A DNA stretch of 10,215 nt. Source: Bacteroidales bacterium (GTDB lineage Bacteria > Bacteroidota > Bacteroidia > Bacteroidales > PUMT01). A program made the position numbers and the translations under genes. This document shows, piece after piece, positions 1 through 6,743 of the stretch. The stretch covers positions 1 to 10,215 of the forward strand of contig SKQJ01000246.1 in the NCBI GenBank assembly GCA_007119075.1, read 5' to 3'. The notes under the pieces are model-generated. The model was given only the letters and a program-made list of their open reading frames with translations. It was not told the origin of the DNA and searched no databases. Numbering within the stretch: the first letter of the stretch is position 1; each line of letters opens with the position of its first letter.

Positions 1-1619
1 GTTCCTGAAGGGCGAACGGAAATGACAGTGCCGTCCTTAAGGAAGAATTGCAGAACGTTGGATTTGGGAAGGTCTATATTATTGCGGAGCTGACTTATCG
101 TATCGAACGATTTTTGCTTCTGGTAATCGTTGACCAGCATCACGGGAGAGCCGTTGATGGTTTCGGGAGGCGAATTGCGGAACCGGTCCATCATGGCTTC
201 GATTTCATCGGCCCCGGCCTTTCCCTCTTTGACAATATAGTTTAATGATTCCTTGTATAATCCGAATTCGGTATACAGCTCAATCAGTATTTCAAAAAGG
301 GTTTTGCCCTGTTCCATTGCCCATGCGGAGGCCTCTGCTATAAGTGCGCAGGAAATCACCGCATCCTTGTCGCGCACAAAATCGCCTGCCAGGTAGCCGT
401 AGCTTTCCTCAAAACCGGCAATGAATGATCTGGTCCCTTCTTGCATCCTCATTAATCCGGCGATATATTTGAATCCCGTCAGCACATCATGGCACTCCAC
501 CCCGAATTTATCTGCTATTTCAGCCAGAAGCTCGGTGGTTACAATGGTTTTGGCAATATACTCCTTTCCTTTCAGTCCGCCCTTTTCTTTCATCCTCTTC
601 AGGAGGTAATAAAGCAGAAGGGAAGCTATCTGGTTCCCGTTCAACAGGACCAGTTTCCCGCGAAGGTCTTTAACTGCAACTCCGACCCGGTCGGCATCGG
701 GATCGGTTCCCATGACAAGATCGGCATCTGTCTGTTCCGCTTTTTCCAGGGCCATTTTGAGTGCCTCGGTTTCCTCAGGATTGGGCGATTCGACTGTGGG
801 AAAGTCACCGTTGACATCATCCTGTTCGGGAACGCGGATAATATTCTCAAAGCCAAATAGCTTGAGGGCACGGGGAACAAGATGGACCGCTGCGCCGTGA
901 ATCGGCGTGAAAACAATTTTCATGTCTTTCCATTTCTCGTTGATCCCGGGCGACAGAGACAGATTCTGCACACGAGTCAGGTAAGCGGTATCAATCTCCT
1001 CTCCGATCATCTTCAGTCTCGATGGCTGAGCTTCACGTTTTACCTGGCTGATGCCGGTAATTTTTTTCACCTCTGCAACTATATTGACATCGTGAGGGGC
1101 AATAATTTGTCCGCCATCCTCCCAGTATACCTTGTAGCCGTTATATTCCTTCGGATTATGCGAGGCAGTTATTACCAGGCCGGACTGGCATCCGAGATGC
1201 CTTATGGCAAAAGACAATACAGGAGTGGGATGGAGCTCGTCAAAAAGGTACACGTCTATATTGTTTGCCGTAAATATACCGGCCGCGGTTTCGGCAAAAA
1301 GACGGCTGTTGTTCCGGCAATCATAGGCAATGGCTACTTTTATGGTGTCAAGATGGGAAAATTCCCTGAGCAGATAATTGGACAATCCCTGGGTGGCCAT
1401 ACTTACCGTATACTGATTCATACGGTTTGTGCCGGGTCCCATTTTTCCCCTCAATCCTCCTGTCCCGAATTCAAGATCCCGGTAGAATGCGTCAACCAGG
1501 TCTTCTTCGGGTCCGTTAAGCATCATATCCACCTGCTTCCTCGTGTTTTCATCGTACTCGTCACCCAGCCATTTCCTGGCCCGCGCATCTATGCTTTGAT
1601 AAAGTTCCTTGTCGTCCAT
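1..1619 (-). CDS. Phospho-sugar mutase (phosphoglucomutase/phosphomannomutase family), 3' end cut by the window edge
   Basis: An uninterrupted frame of 539 codons runs from an ATG at 1619 to the left edge with no stop, so the C-terminus is missing. The alpha-D-phosphohexomutase signatures are in order: the phosphoserine loop TASHNP (Ser153), the metal-binding loop DPDADR (306-311), the sugar-specificity loop GFEESYGY (402-409), and the start of the phosphate-binding loop RPSG (536-539), where the window ends. These enzymes move phosphate between C6 and C1 of glucose or mannose through a phosphoserine and glucose-1,6-bisphosphate in the cytoplasm. The length exceeds the roughly 450 residues of AlgC/GlmM types and fits the larger PgcA/PGM2-like branch of about 570-600 residues, so perhaps 30-60 residues are missing. 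It lies 71 bp after rfbD on the same strand and probably supplies glucose-1-phosphate for RfbA and for UDP-glucose. Glucose versus mannose preference cannot be settled from motifs. No Shine-Dalgarno is visible; the N-terminus MDDKELYQ suits the family. Confidence 0.95.
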   Translation of the reverse strand, partial: MDDKELYQSIDARARKWLGDEYDENTRKQVDMMLNGPEEDLVDAFYRDLEFGTGGLRGKMGPGTNRMNQYTVSMATQGLSNYLLREFSHLDTIKVAIAYDCRNNSRLFAETAAGIFTANNIDVYLFDELHPTPVLSFAIRHLGCQSGLVITASHNPKEYNGYKVYWEDGGQIIAPHDVNIVAEVKKITGISQVKREAQPSRLKMIGEEIDTAYLTRVQNLSLSPGINEKWKDMKIVFTPIHGAAVHLVPRALKLFGFENIIRVPEQDDVNGDFPTVESPNPEETEALKMALEKAEQTDADLVMGTDPDADRVGVAVKDLRGKLVLLNGNQIASLLLYYLLKRMKEKGGLKGKEYIAKTIVTTELLAEIADKFGVECHDVLTGFKYIAGLMRMQEGTRSFIAGFEESYGYLAGDFVRDKDAVISCALIAEASAWAMEQGKTLFEILIELYTEFGLYKESLNYIVKEGKAGADEIEAMMDRFRNSPPETINGSPVMLVNDYQKQKSFDTISQLRNNIDLPKSNVLQFFLKDGTVISVRPSG

Positions 1620-1658
1620 GTGTATAATGTATAGTTAGCAATCTGTATATCTATGTTA

Positions 1659-1675
1659 TGCGGTAAATCACCGCA
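1659..1675 (-). other. Perfect hairpin in the rfbD-mutase spacer
   Basis: The arms TGCGGT (1659-1664) and ACCGCA (1670-1675) pair perfectly around a 5-nt loop. This is the only GC-rich part of an otherwise AT-rich 71-bp spacer (1620-1690). On the minus strand, the direction of transcription, it is not followed by a U-run, so it is not a classical intrinsic terminator there. It could stabilise the rfbD mRNA 3' end or modulate read-through into the mutase gene. The structure is seen directly; the role is inference. Confidence 0.5.
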
Positions 1676-1690
1676 GGCACATGTTTTTAT

Positions 1691-2563
1691 TTAATTAAGT
1701 TGATTGATGCAGCCTTTTAGGCTTTCCTTCCAGTGGGGTATAGTAAGCGACAATTCGGATTTTATTTTGTTTTTGCTTAGCAGGCTGTAATGGGGCCGGG
1801 TCGCAGGAGTTGGATAATCGATTGTCTCTATCGGGATTACTTTGCATATTTTGCCGGCAAGCCTGATAATTTCCAGGGCAAAATCATACCAGCTGCAAAC
1901 ACCTTCGTTGCTGTAATGATAAAGCCCTCCCGTATATGGGTCTTTGTCATCAAGGGCCTTCAGGGCCAAAGCAAGCAACACCCTGGCCACATCCCTTGTA
2001 TACGTGGGCGTGCCGATCTGGTCGTAAACCACGCTCAATTCATTCTTCTCTTCAGCGATCTTAAGTATCGTATTAAAGAAATTTTTCCCGGTTGGAGAAT
2101 AGAGCCATGAGGTGCGGACTACAGTGCCGTGCTCGTAATCCAGAACAGCCTTTTCTCCAATGAGTTTGCTCCGGCCGTATACGGAAACCGGATTCACGGG
2201 GTCTTCCTCAATGTATGGCCTGTGATTTTTGCCGTCAAAAACGTAATCGGTGCTGACATGTATGAACCGGGTGTTGTTCCTTGCTGCCAGGCTGACCAGT
2301 CCCTCAACGGCATAACCATTTACATGCAGGGCTTCTTCAGTATTTGATTCGGCCTTGTCCACGCCCGTATAGGCAGCACAATTTATGATGCAATCCACCC
2401 TGTGGTTCTCAAAATAACGGTTTACTTGTTCGCTATTGGCAATATCCAGCTCTTCCCTGCCGGTACGGAAAAATTTATAGGCCTTGTAAGGATGAGTGTA
2501 AGAAAGCCCTGTCAATTCATGACCGAGTTGCCCGTTTGCTCCAGTAATCAATATATTCTGCAT
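1691..2563 (-). CDS. rfbD: dTDP-4-dehydrorhamnose reductase
   Basis: This 290-residue protein has the RmlD/RfbD architecture. The N-terminal Rossmann glycine motif is GANGQLG (8-14), followed by the STDYVFDG motif (104-111) and the catalytic Tyr129-xxx-Lys133 pair. A C-terminal substrate-binding part contains RPxxS (256-260). RfbD reduces dTDP-4-dehydro-L-rhamnose with NAD(P)H to dTDP-L-rhamnose, the last step of the pathway, in the cytoplasm. Its length matches the family norm of about 285-300. The gene starts 23 bp after rfbC ends, which indicates co-transcription. The bases just before the ATG read AAGG but touch the start codon, so they are badly placed for a Shine-Dalgarno. Family assignment is secure from motifs and neighbours. 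Confidence 0.97.
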   Translation of the reverse strand: MQNILITGANGQLGHELTGLSYTHPYKAYKFFRTGREELDIANSEQVNRYFENHRVDCIINCAAYTGVDKAESNTEEALHVNGYAVEGLVSLAARNNTRFIHVSTDYVFDGKNHRPYIEEDPVNPVSVYGRSKLIGEKAVLDYEHGTVVRTSWLYSPTGKNFFNTILKIAEEKNELSVVYDQIGTPTYTRDVARVLLALALKALDDKDPYTGGLYHYSNEGVCSWYDFALEIIRLAGKICKVIPIETIDYPTPATRPHYSLLSKNKIKSELSLTIPHWKESLKGCINQLN

Positions 2564-2586
2564 CCTTATGATTTTTATGATATTGC

Positions 2587-3153
2587 TTATGTTTTACCGT
2601 ACAGGAAATTGAATTCGGCAGCGGAAAAAGGAGCTGCGCTTTTGTCTTTCTCCGATACCACGGCCTTATCCGGTTCAATTCCCCAGTCAATCGCCAGGGC
2701 ATGATCAGAATAAAGCAGTCCCCTTTCGTGCCCGGGATGATAAAATTCATCGCATTTATAAAACACCGTGGCATATTCGCTGATTACCCTGAAACCATGC
2801 GCGCATCCTTTGGGCACGAGGACCTGCAGCTTGTTTTCAGCCGAAATTTCGATGCCGCTCCAGGTACCGAAAGCAGGCGAATCCTTCCTGAGATCTACCA
2901 CGACATCAAATATTTCTCCTTCGATAACCCGTAAAAGCTTTGTCTGGGCATGAGGCTCAAGCTGATAATGCAGACCTCGTATGACGTTCCTGCCTGACCG
3001 TGATTCGTTGTCCTGTACAAACCCAAAAATCAGACCGTGTTCCCTGAAAAGCCGTTCATTGAAGCTTTCATAAAAATATCCCCGGGCATCACGGTAAATG
3101 CGGGGTTCAATGACAAGCAAGCCAGGTATTGAAGTTTCAGTGATTTTCATCAT
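2587..3153 (-). CDS. rfbC: dTDP-4-dehydrorhamnose 3,5-epimerase
   Basis: This 188-residue cupin enzyme is of the RmlC family. It double-epimerises dTDP-4-keto-6-deoxy-D-glucose at C3 and C5 to give dTDP-4-dehydro-L-rhamnose. Visible family features are the RDARGYFYES region (21-30), RGLHYQ with the probable catalytic His62, Lys72, the VPKGCAHGF strand (113-121), and FYKCDEFY (131-138) with the probable catalytic Tyr132 and Tyr138. Length is typical (about 180-190). Two ATGs stand in tandem at 3153 and 3150; the family N-terminus MKIxETxIPGLL fits either, and I keep the longer. The gene is 84 bp downstream of rfbA and 23 bp upstream of rfbD, so it belongs to the same transcription unit. Confidence 0.97.
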   Translation of the reverse strand: MMKITETSIPGLLVIEPRIYRDARGYFYESFNERLFREHGLIFGFVQDNESRSGRNVIRGLHYQLEPHAQTKLLRVIEGEIFDVVVDLRKDSPAFGTWSGIEISAENKLQVLVPKGCAHGFRVISEYATVFYKCDEFYHPGHERGLLYSDHALAIDWGIEPDKAVVSEKDKSAAPFSAAEFNFLYGKT

Positions 3154-3213
3154 TTATCTGCAAAATGTTATTATACCGGTTTCTGACCGCAGGCTCTGCC
3201 GGCATATACAGTT

Positions 3214-3238
3214 ACCGGGAATTTTGTCCCTGCCCGGT
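3214..3238 (-). other. Hairpin at the rfbA stop codon, in the rfbA-rfbC spacer
   Basis: The arms ACCGGG (3214-3219) and CCCGGT (3233-3238) are perfect 6-bp complements around a 13-nt loop, and the second arm overlaps the rfbA stop codon (TGA on the minus strand). A shorter alternative, GGGA (3217-3220) with TCCC (3227-3230), competes with it. No U-run follows on the minus strand, so it is not a convincing terminator. It might act as a processing or stability element between rfbA and rfbC. The role is inference. Confidence 0.35.
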
Positions 3239-4107
3239 CAATTTTCACCGGCTACCTTATAGAGGTATTTGCCATACTGACTGTTTTTAAGACTGCCGGC
3301 AAGTTCAATCAGCTTTGACCTGTCAATAAAACCCTTATTATATGCGATCTCTTCGAGACAGGCAATTTTCAGACCCTGCCTCTGCTCAATTGTATGGATG
3401 AAATTTGAAGCCTGCAGCAGGCTTTCATGAGTGCCTGTATCAAGCCATGCCATACCCCGCCCGAGCAATTTGACGCTCAACTGTGATTCATCAAGGTAAA
3501 GCCTGTTGAGATCAGTAATCTCAAGCTCGCCCCGTGCAGAAGGCTTAAGGCTCTTTGCTTTCTCAATTACATCATTGCCATAAAAATAAAGCCCTGTAAC
3601 GGCATACTCTGATTTTGGCCTGGCCGGCTTTTCCTCAATGCTGAGCACCTTCCCGCCATTATCGAATTCAACAACCCCGTACCGCTCGGGATCATTGACA
3701 AGATAACCAAAAACAAGGGCGCCCGAAGTCAGTTTTGCGGCTTCTGCAAGGATCTGGCTCAACCCGTACCCGTAAAAAATATTGTCACCAAGGATAAGAC
3801 ATACCGGCTCGTTGCCGATAAACTCCTCGCCCAGCAGGAAGGCCTGCGCCAGTCCCCCGGGTTCCGGTTGTTCCAGGTAGGAGAATTCCAGTCCGAAATT
3901 ACTGCCATCACCAAGGAGATGCCTGAAAACAGGCAGATCATGCGGAGTTGAAATTACCAGTATCTCCCTTATGCCCGCGAGCATAAGCACGGAAACCGGG
4001 TAATAGACCATAGGCTTGTCGTAAACCGGCAGCAGCTGTTTGGAAATGCTGTGTGTAGCCGGATGCAGCCTTGTTCCTGCGCCACCTGCCAGAATTATTC
4101 CCTTCAT
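3238..4107 (-). CDS. rfbA: Glucose-1-phosphate thymidylyltransferase
   Basis: RfbA/RmlA joins glucose-1-phosphate and dTTP to dTDP-glucose and pyrophosphate, the first and usually feedback-inhibited step to dTDP-L-rhamnose. The protein opens with the nucleotidyltransferase signature KGIILAGGAGTRLHP followed by SKQLLPVYDKPM. It also shows LGDNIFYG with the metal-binding Asp, the NDPERYGVVEFD segment, EEKPARPKSEYAVTGLYFY-type core residues, and WLDTGTH near the C-terminus. From the ATG at 4107 it is 289 residues, the normal size. An in-frame ATG at 4116 would add three residues (MQS); I prefer 4107 because the family begins MKGIILAGG. It is preceded by a long spacer (4108-4265) and followed by rfbC after 84 bp. 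Confidence 0.97.
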   Translation of the reverse strand: MKGIILAGGAGTRLHPATHSISKQLLPVYDKPMVYYPVSVLMLAGIREILVISTPHDLPVFRHLLGDGSNFGLEFSYLEQPEPGGLAQAFLLGEEFIGNEPVCLILGDNIFYGYGLSQILAEAAKLTSGALVFGYLVNDPERYGVVEFDNGGKVLSIEEKPARPKSEYAVTGLYFYGNDVIEKAKSLKPSARGELEITDLNRLYLDESQLSVKLLGRGMAWLDTGTHESLLQASNFIHTIEQRQGLKIACLEEIAYNKGFIDRSKLIELAGSLKNSQYGKYLYKVAGEN

Positions 4108-4265
4108 CGATTGCAATTAAAATTAAAAAAAAAAATATTCAGTTCCTATTATTTTTTAAAGTACCACGGTATAAACTTATATACATAAAGGGATGGACGG
4201 ACCCTGAGAACCTGCCCGGAGTAAATTCCGGAAAGCGGTGCATTCAGAATATATACAACAAATCA
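4108..4265 (-). promoter_or_regulatory. Long leader between the decarboxylase gene and rfbA, possible internal promoter
   Basis: This 158-bp spacer is much longer than most gaps in the cluster and is AT-rich next to rfbA. An 11-base A-run (4125-4135; U-run on the transcribed minus strand) lies about 20 bp before the rfbA start. A weak stem could form between AAAAAATA and TATTTTTT on the minus strand beside it. TAAGTTTA (minus strand, 4172-4179) matches the Bacteroidota -7 consensus TAnnTTTG at all but the last base. I find no convincing -33 element upstream of it. The spacer might let the rhamnose genes be expressed separately from the UDP-xylose genes, but the evidence is weak. Confidence 0.25.
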
Positions 4266-5213
4266 TTAATTATGTTTACCAAACAATTCACGGAAATATT
4301 CTATGGTTTTTTCAAGACCCTCATCCAGACCCACGACAGGCTCCCAGTTATCAAGCGCTTTCCTGGCAAGGCTGATATCGGGTTTCCTTTTCACCGGATC
4401 ATCGTTCCTCAGCGGCTTGAATATGATCCTGGAGTCCGAACCGGTCATCCGGATGATTTTTTCGGCAAGCTCAAGTATGGTCATTTCCTCGGGATTACCG
4501 ATATTGACCGGCCCTATAAAATCTTCAGGGGTATTCATTGCCCTGACAAGCGCTTCAACCAGGTCGCTGATATACTGAAAACAGCGGGTCTGTGAACCGT
4601 CGCCATGAATAGTGATTTCTTCGCCCTTGATCGCCTGGACAATAAAATTGGAAACTACCCTCCCGTCATTCGGCTGCATCCGCGGACCATAGGTGTTAAA
4701 TATCCTTATGATTTTTATCCTGACCTGGTTTTGCAGATGATAATCCATAAAAAGTGTTTCGGCGCACCGTTTCCCTTCGTCATAACATGAACGTTCTCCC
4801 ACGGGGTTGACGTAGCCCCAGTAATCTTCGGTCTGCGGATGAATCTTCGGGTCACCGTATACCTCACTGGTGGAAGCCTGGAGTATTTTGGCCTTCTTGC
4901 GTTTTGCAAGGCCGAGCATATTGATTGCACCCATTACCGACGTTTTCACGGTTTTAATGGGGTTATGCTGATAATGGATTGGCGAGGCCGGGCAGGCAAG
5001 ATTATATATCTCGCCGATCTCACTGTAAAAGGGCATAGTCACATCGTGCCTTACAACTTCAAAATAGGGGTTTTCCATCAGATGGACGATGTTTCTTTTG
5101 GAACCCGTAAAATAATTGTCAAGACAAAGCACATCGTTGCCTTCGCCAAGGAGTCTTTCGCACAGGTGTGAACCGATAAACCCGGCACCCCCTGTCACAA
5201 GTATTCGTTTCAT
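4266..5213 (-). CDS. uxs: UDP-glucuronate decarboxylase (UDP-xylose synthase), SDR family
   Basis: This 315-residue extended short-chain dehydrogenase/reductase has the NAD-binding GGAGFIG (8-14), the active-site segment STSEVYGDP (114-122), and RSCYDEGKR (141-149) with catalytic Tyr144 and Lys148. Further on come ETLFMDYH (152-159) and NTYGPRM (173-179). The SCYDEGKR and STSEVYGDP signatures are those of UXS, which oxidises UDP-glucuronate at C4, decarboxylates it and reduces it again to UDP-xylose using tightly held NAD. dTDP-glucose 4,6-dehydratase (RfbB) would instead carry a TDE active-site segment. The adjacent upstream ugd, only 27 bp away, makes the substrate, which supports the call. 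There is no N-terminal membrane anchor, so this is the soluble bacterial form. A relative that releases the UDP-4-keto-pentose intermediate cannot be excluded by sequence alone. Confidence 0.93.
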   Translation of the reverse strand: MKRILVTGGAGFIGSHLCERLLGEGNDVLCLDNYFTGSKRNIVHLMENPYFEVVRHDVTMPFYSEIGEIYNLACPASPIHYQHNPIKTVKTSVMGAINMLGLAKRKKAKILQASTSEVYGDPKIHPQTEDYWGYVNPVGERSCYDEGKRCAETLFMDYHLQNQVRIKIIRIFNTYGPRMQPNDGRVVSNFIVQAIKGEEITIHGDGSQTRCFQYISDLVEALVRAMNTPEDFIGPVNIGNPEEMTILELAEKIIRMTGSDSRIIFKPLRNDDPVKRKPDISLARKALDNWEPVVGLDEGLEKTIEYFRELFGKHN

Positions 5214-5240
5214 GAGAATTCAGTATAGTGTTTGGTGGTT

Positions 5241-6608
5241 CTAATTGCCAGTTTGTTTAACAGCCCTGGGAACTGCATCCGGTTCTAAGACAGGCTCCCT
5301 GCCAATGCTATAATACGCAAACCCGAATTCTCTCATTTCCTGGGGCTCATAAAGATTACGCCCGTCGAAGATAAGCCTGTTCCTCAGCAATCGGCCGATC
5401 ACCTTATAATTAAGTGTCCTGAATTCATTCCATTCGGTAACCAGCAACAGGGCATCGGCATCGACCAGGGCATCATACTGGTCATGTGCATATTCTATCC
5501 TGTCGCCTAATTTTTTCCTCGCCTCGTTCATGGCCACCGGGTCATAGGCGGCAACTGATGCCCCTGCGCCCAAAAGGCCTTCGATGATAGCCAGCGACGG
5601 GGCTTCTCTCATGTCATCAGTGTTGGGTTTAAAGGATAAGCCCCAGATAGCGAATCTTTTGTTTTTGAGCTCTCCCTGAAAATGATCACTTACTTTTTTG
5701 AAAAGGACCGTTTTTTGACGATTATTCACATTTTCGACTGCCTTCAGGATATCGAGAGAATAATCATTGTTGTCGGAAGTCCTGATCAGGGCTTTGACAT
5801 CCTTGGGGAAACATGAGCCGCCATAGCCAACCCCCGGGTATATGAACTTGTTCCCGATGCGGCTGTCACTTCCTATGCCTTTGCGAACCGCATTGATGTC
5901 GGCGCCGACAATCTCACATAAATTTGCAATGTCATTCATGAAGCTTATACGTGTGGCCAGCATGGAATTTGCGGCGTATTTGGTCAGCTCGGCCGAATAG
6001 ATATCCATGAATATGATAGGATGGTTGTTCAAAACGAAGGGCTTGTAAAGCCGTCGCATAATTTTTTCGGCTTCATCCGATTCGGTCCCCACAATTATAC
6101 GCTCAGGTTTCAGAAAGTCCTCTATAGCATTGCCTTCCTTGAGAAATTCCGGATTTGAAGCCACGTCATATGGTATGTCAACTTCCCTTTTCTGCAGCTC
6201 TTCCCTTATAACATCCTTCACCCTGGCGGATGTGCCGATCGGAACAGTGCTCTTGGTGACAATTACCATGTAATGCTCCATATTGCGGCCGACTTCCCTG
6301 GCCACGTCAAGCACATATTTCAGGTCGGCGCTTCCGTCTTCGTCAGGGGGCGTCCCTACGGCAATAAAAACGGCATCCGTGTCAGGCAGGTTATCTTTAA
6401 GGCTGGTTGAAAAGACTATCCTTCCTTTTTCCCTGTTCCTGTTGACTATGCCTTCAAGGCCCGGTTCGTAAATAGGCATAATGCCTTTTTCTATATTTTC
6501 AATTTTCCGGCTGTCAATGTCAACACATACCACATTGACCCCGGTTTCGGCAAAACAAGTACCGGATACCAGTCCGACATACCCGGTACCCACCATCACT
6601 ATCTTCAT
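5241..6608 (-). CDS. ugd: UDP-glucose 6-dehydrogenase
   Basis: Ugd oxidises UDP-glucose twice with NAD+ to UDP-glucuronate. The 455-residue protein shows the N-terminal Rossmann motif GTGYVG (7-12), VGTPPDEDGSAD (84-95), the TKSTVP motif (118-123), and NPEFLKEG (152-159). The substrate domain has Lys210 and Asn214, and GYGGSCFPKD (261-270) carries the catalytic Cys266. The C-terminal UDP-binding domain includes GLSFKPNTDDMREAPS (323-338). All expected catalytic residues are present, and the length is normal for the bacterial enzyme, with a short divergent tail. It is 27 bp upstream of the decarboxylase that uses its product. The start is supported by the canonical MKIVMVGTGYVG beginning; upstream bases are AT-rich without a clear Shine-Dalgarno. 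Confidence 0.97.
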   Translation of the reverse strand: MKIVMVGTGYVGLVSGTCFAETGVNVVCVDIDSRKIENIEKGIMPIYEPGLEGIVNRNREKGRIVFSTSLKDNLPDTDAVFIAVGTPPDEDGSADLKYVLDVAREVGRNMEHYMVIVTKSTVPIGTSARVKDVIREELQKREVDIPYDVASNPEFLKEGNAIEDFLKPERIIVGTESDEAEKIMRRLYKPFVLNNHPIIFMDIYSAELTKYAANSMLATRISFMNDIANLCEIVGADINAVRKGIGSDSRIGNKFIYPGVGYGGSCFPKDVKALIRTSDNNDYSLDILKAVENVNNRQKTVLFKKVSDHFQGELKNKRFAIWGLSFKPNTDDMREAPSLAIIEGLLGAGASVAAYDPVAMNEARKKLGDRIEYAHDQYDALVDADALLLVTEWNEFRTLNYKVIGRLLRNRLIFDGRNLYEPQEMREFGFAYYSIGREPVLEPDAVPRAVKQTGN

Positions 6609-6651
6609 ATTCTCAAATTAAATTAACGAATAAATTTAATACAAATAATTA

Positions 6652-6706
6652 CCGGCGATGCCGGGAACCCGGTGAATCCGGCGAACCCGCCAAATTGCGC
6701 AGCCGG
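6652..6706. repeat. CCGG-rich block of overlapping inverted repeats between the lipoprotein gene and ugd
   Basis: The tetramer CCGG occurs at 6652, 6661, 6669, 6678 and 6703, the first four spaced 8-9 bp apart. It builds mutually exclusive hairpins: CCGGC-GAT-GCCGG (6652-6664), CCGGG-AA-CCCGG (6661-6672) and GGCG-AACC-CGCC (6680-6691). The block sits inside a 135-bp spacer that is otherwise AT-rich. On the minus strand it follows the lipoprotein stop codon by about 40 bp and precedes the ugd start by about 45 bp. The last hairpin on that strand is followed by an AU-rich stretch rather than a clean U-run, so a weak terminator or attenuator is possible but unproven. It may also be a dispersed intergenic repeat. 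Confidence 0.45.
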
Positions 6707-6743
6707 TTACAAAGACACTAAACAAATTTCGCAGCAGATGGTT

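Noticed and set aside
882..1634. Plus-strand open frame of 250 codons
   Set aside because: It lies wholly antisense to the mutase gene, whose catalytic motifs are intact. The predicted protein has no recognisable domain and looks like a mirror frame.
4125..4135. U-run on the minus strand as an intrinsic terminator after the decarboxylase gene
   Set aside because: No GC-rich stem precedes it on the transcribed strand; only a weak all-A/T pairing is possible, and it lies right before the rfbA start.
4071..4595. Plus-strand open frame of 174 codons spanning the spacer before rfbA
   Set aside because: It runs antisense into both rfbA and the decarboxylase gene and resembles no family I know, so it is treated as a shadow frame.
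2562..4718. Exact 17-bp repeat ATCCTTATGATTTTTAT at 2562-2578 and 4702-4718
   Set aside because: One copy is inside the decarboxylase coding sequence (encoding IKIIRI-like residues) and the other overlaps the rfbD start. With no flanking similarity it is most simply a chance AT-rich match.
4266..5213. Annotation of this SDR as rfbB (dTDP-glucose 4,6-dehydratase)
   Set aside because: The active-site segment is TSE rather than TDE, and the SCYDEGKR block is characteristic of UDP-glucuronate decarboxylases. It is also adjacent to ugd.
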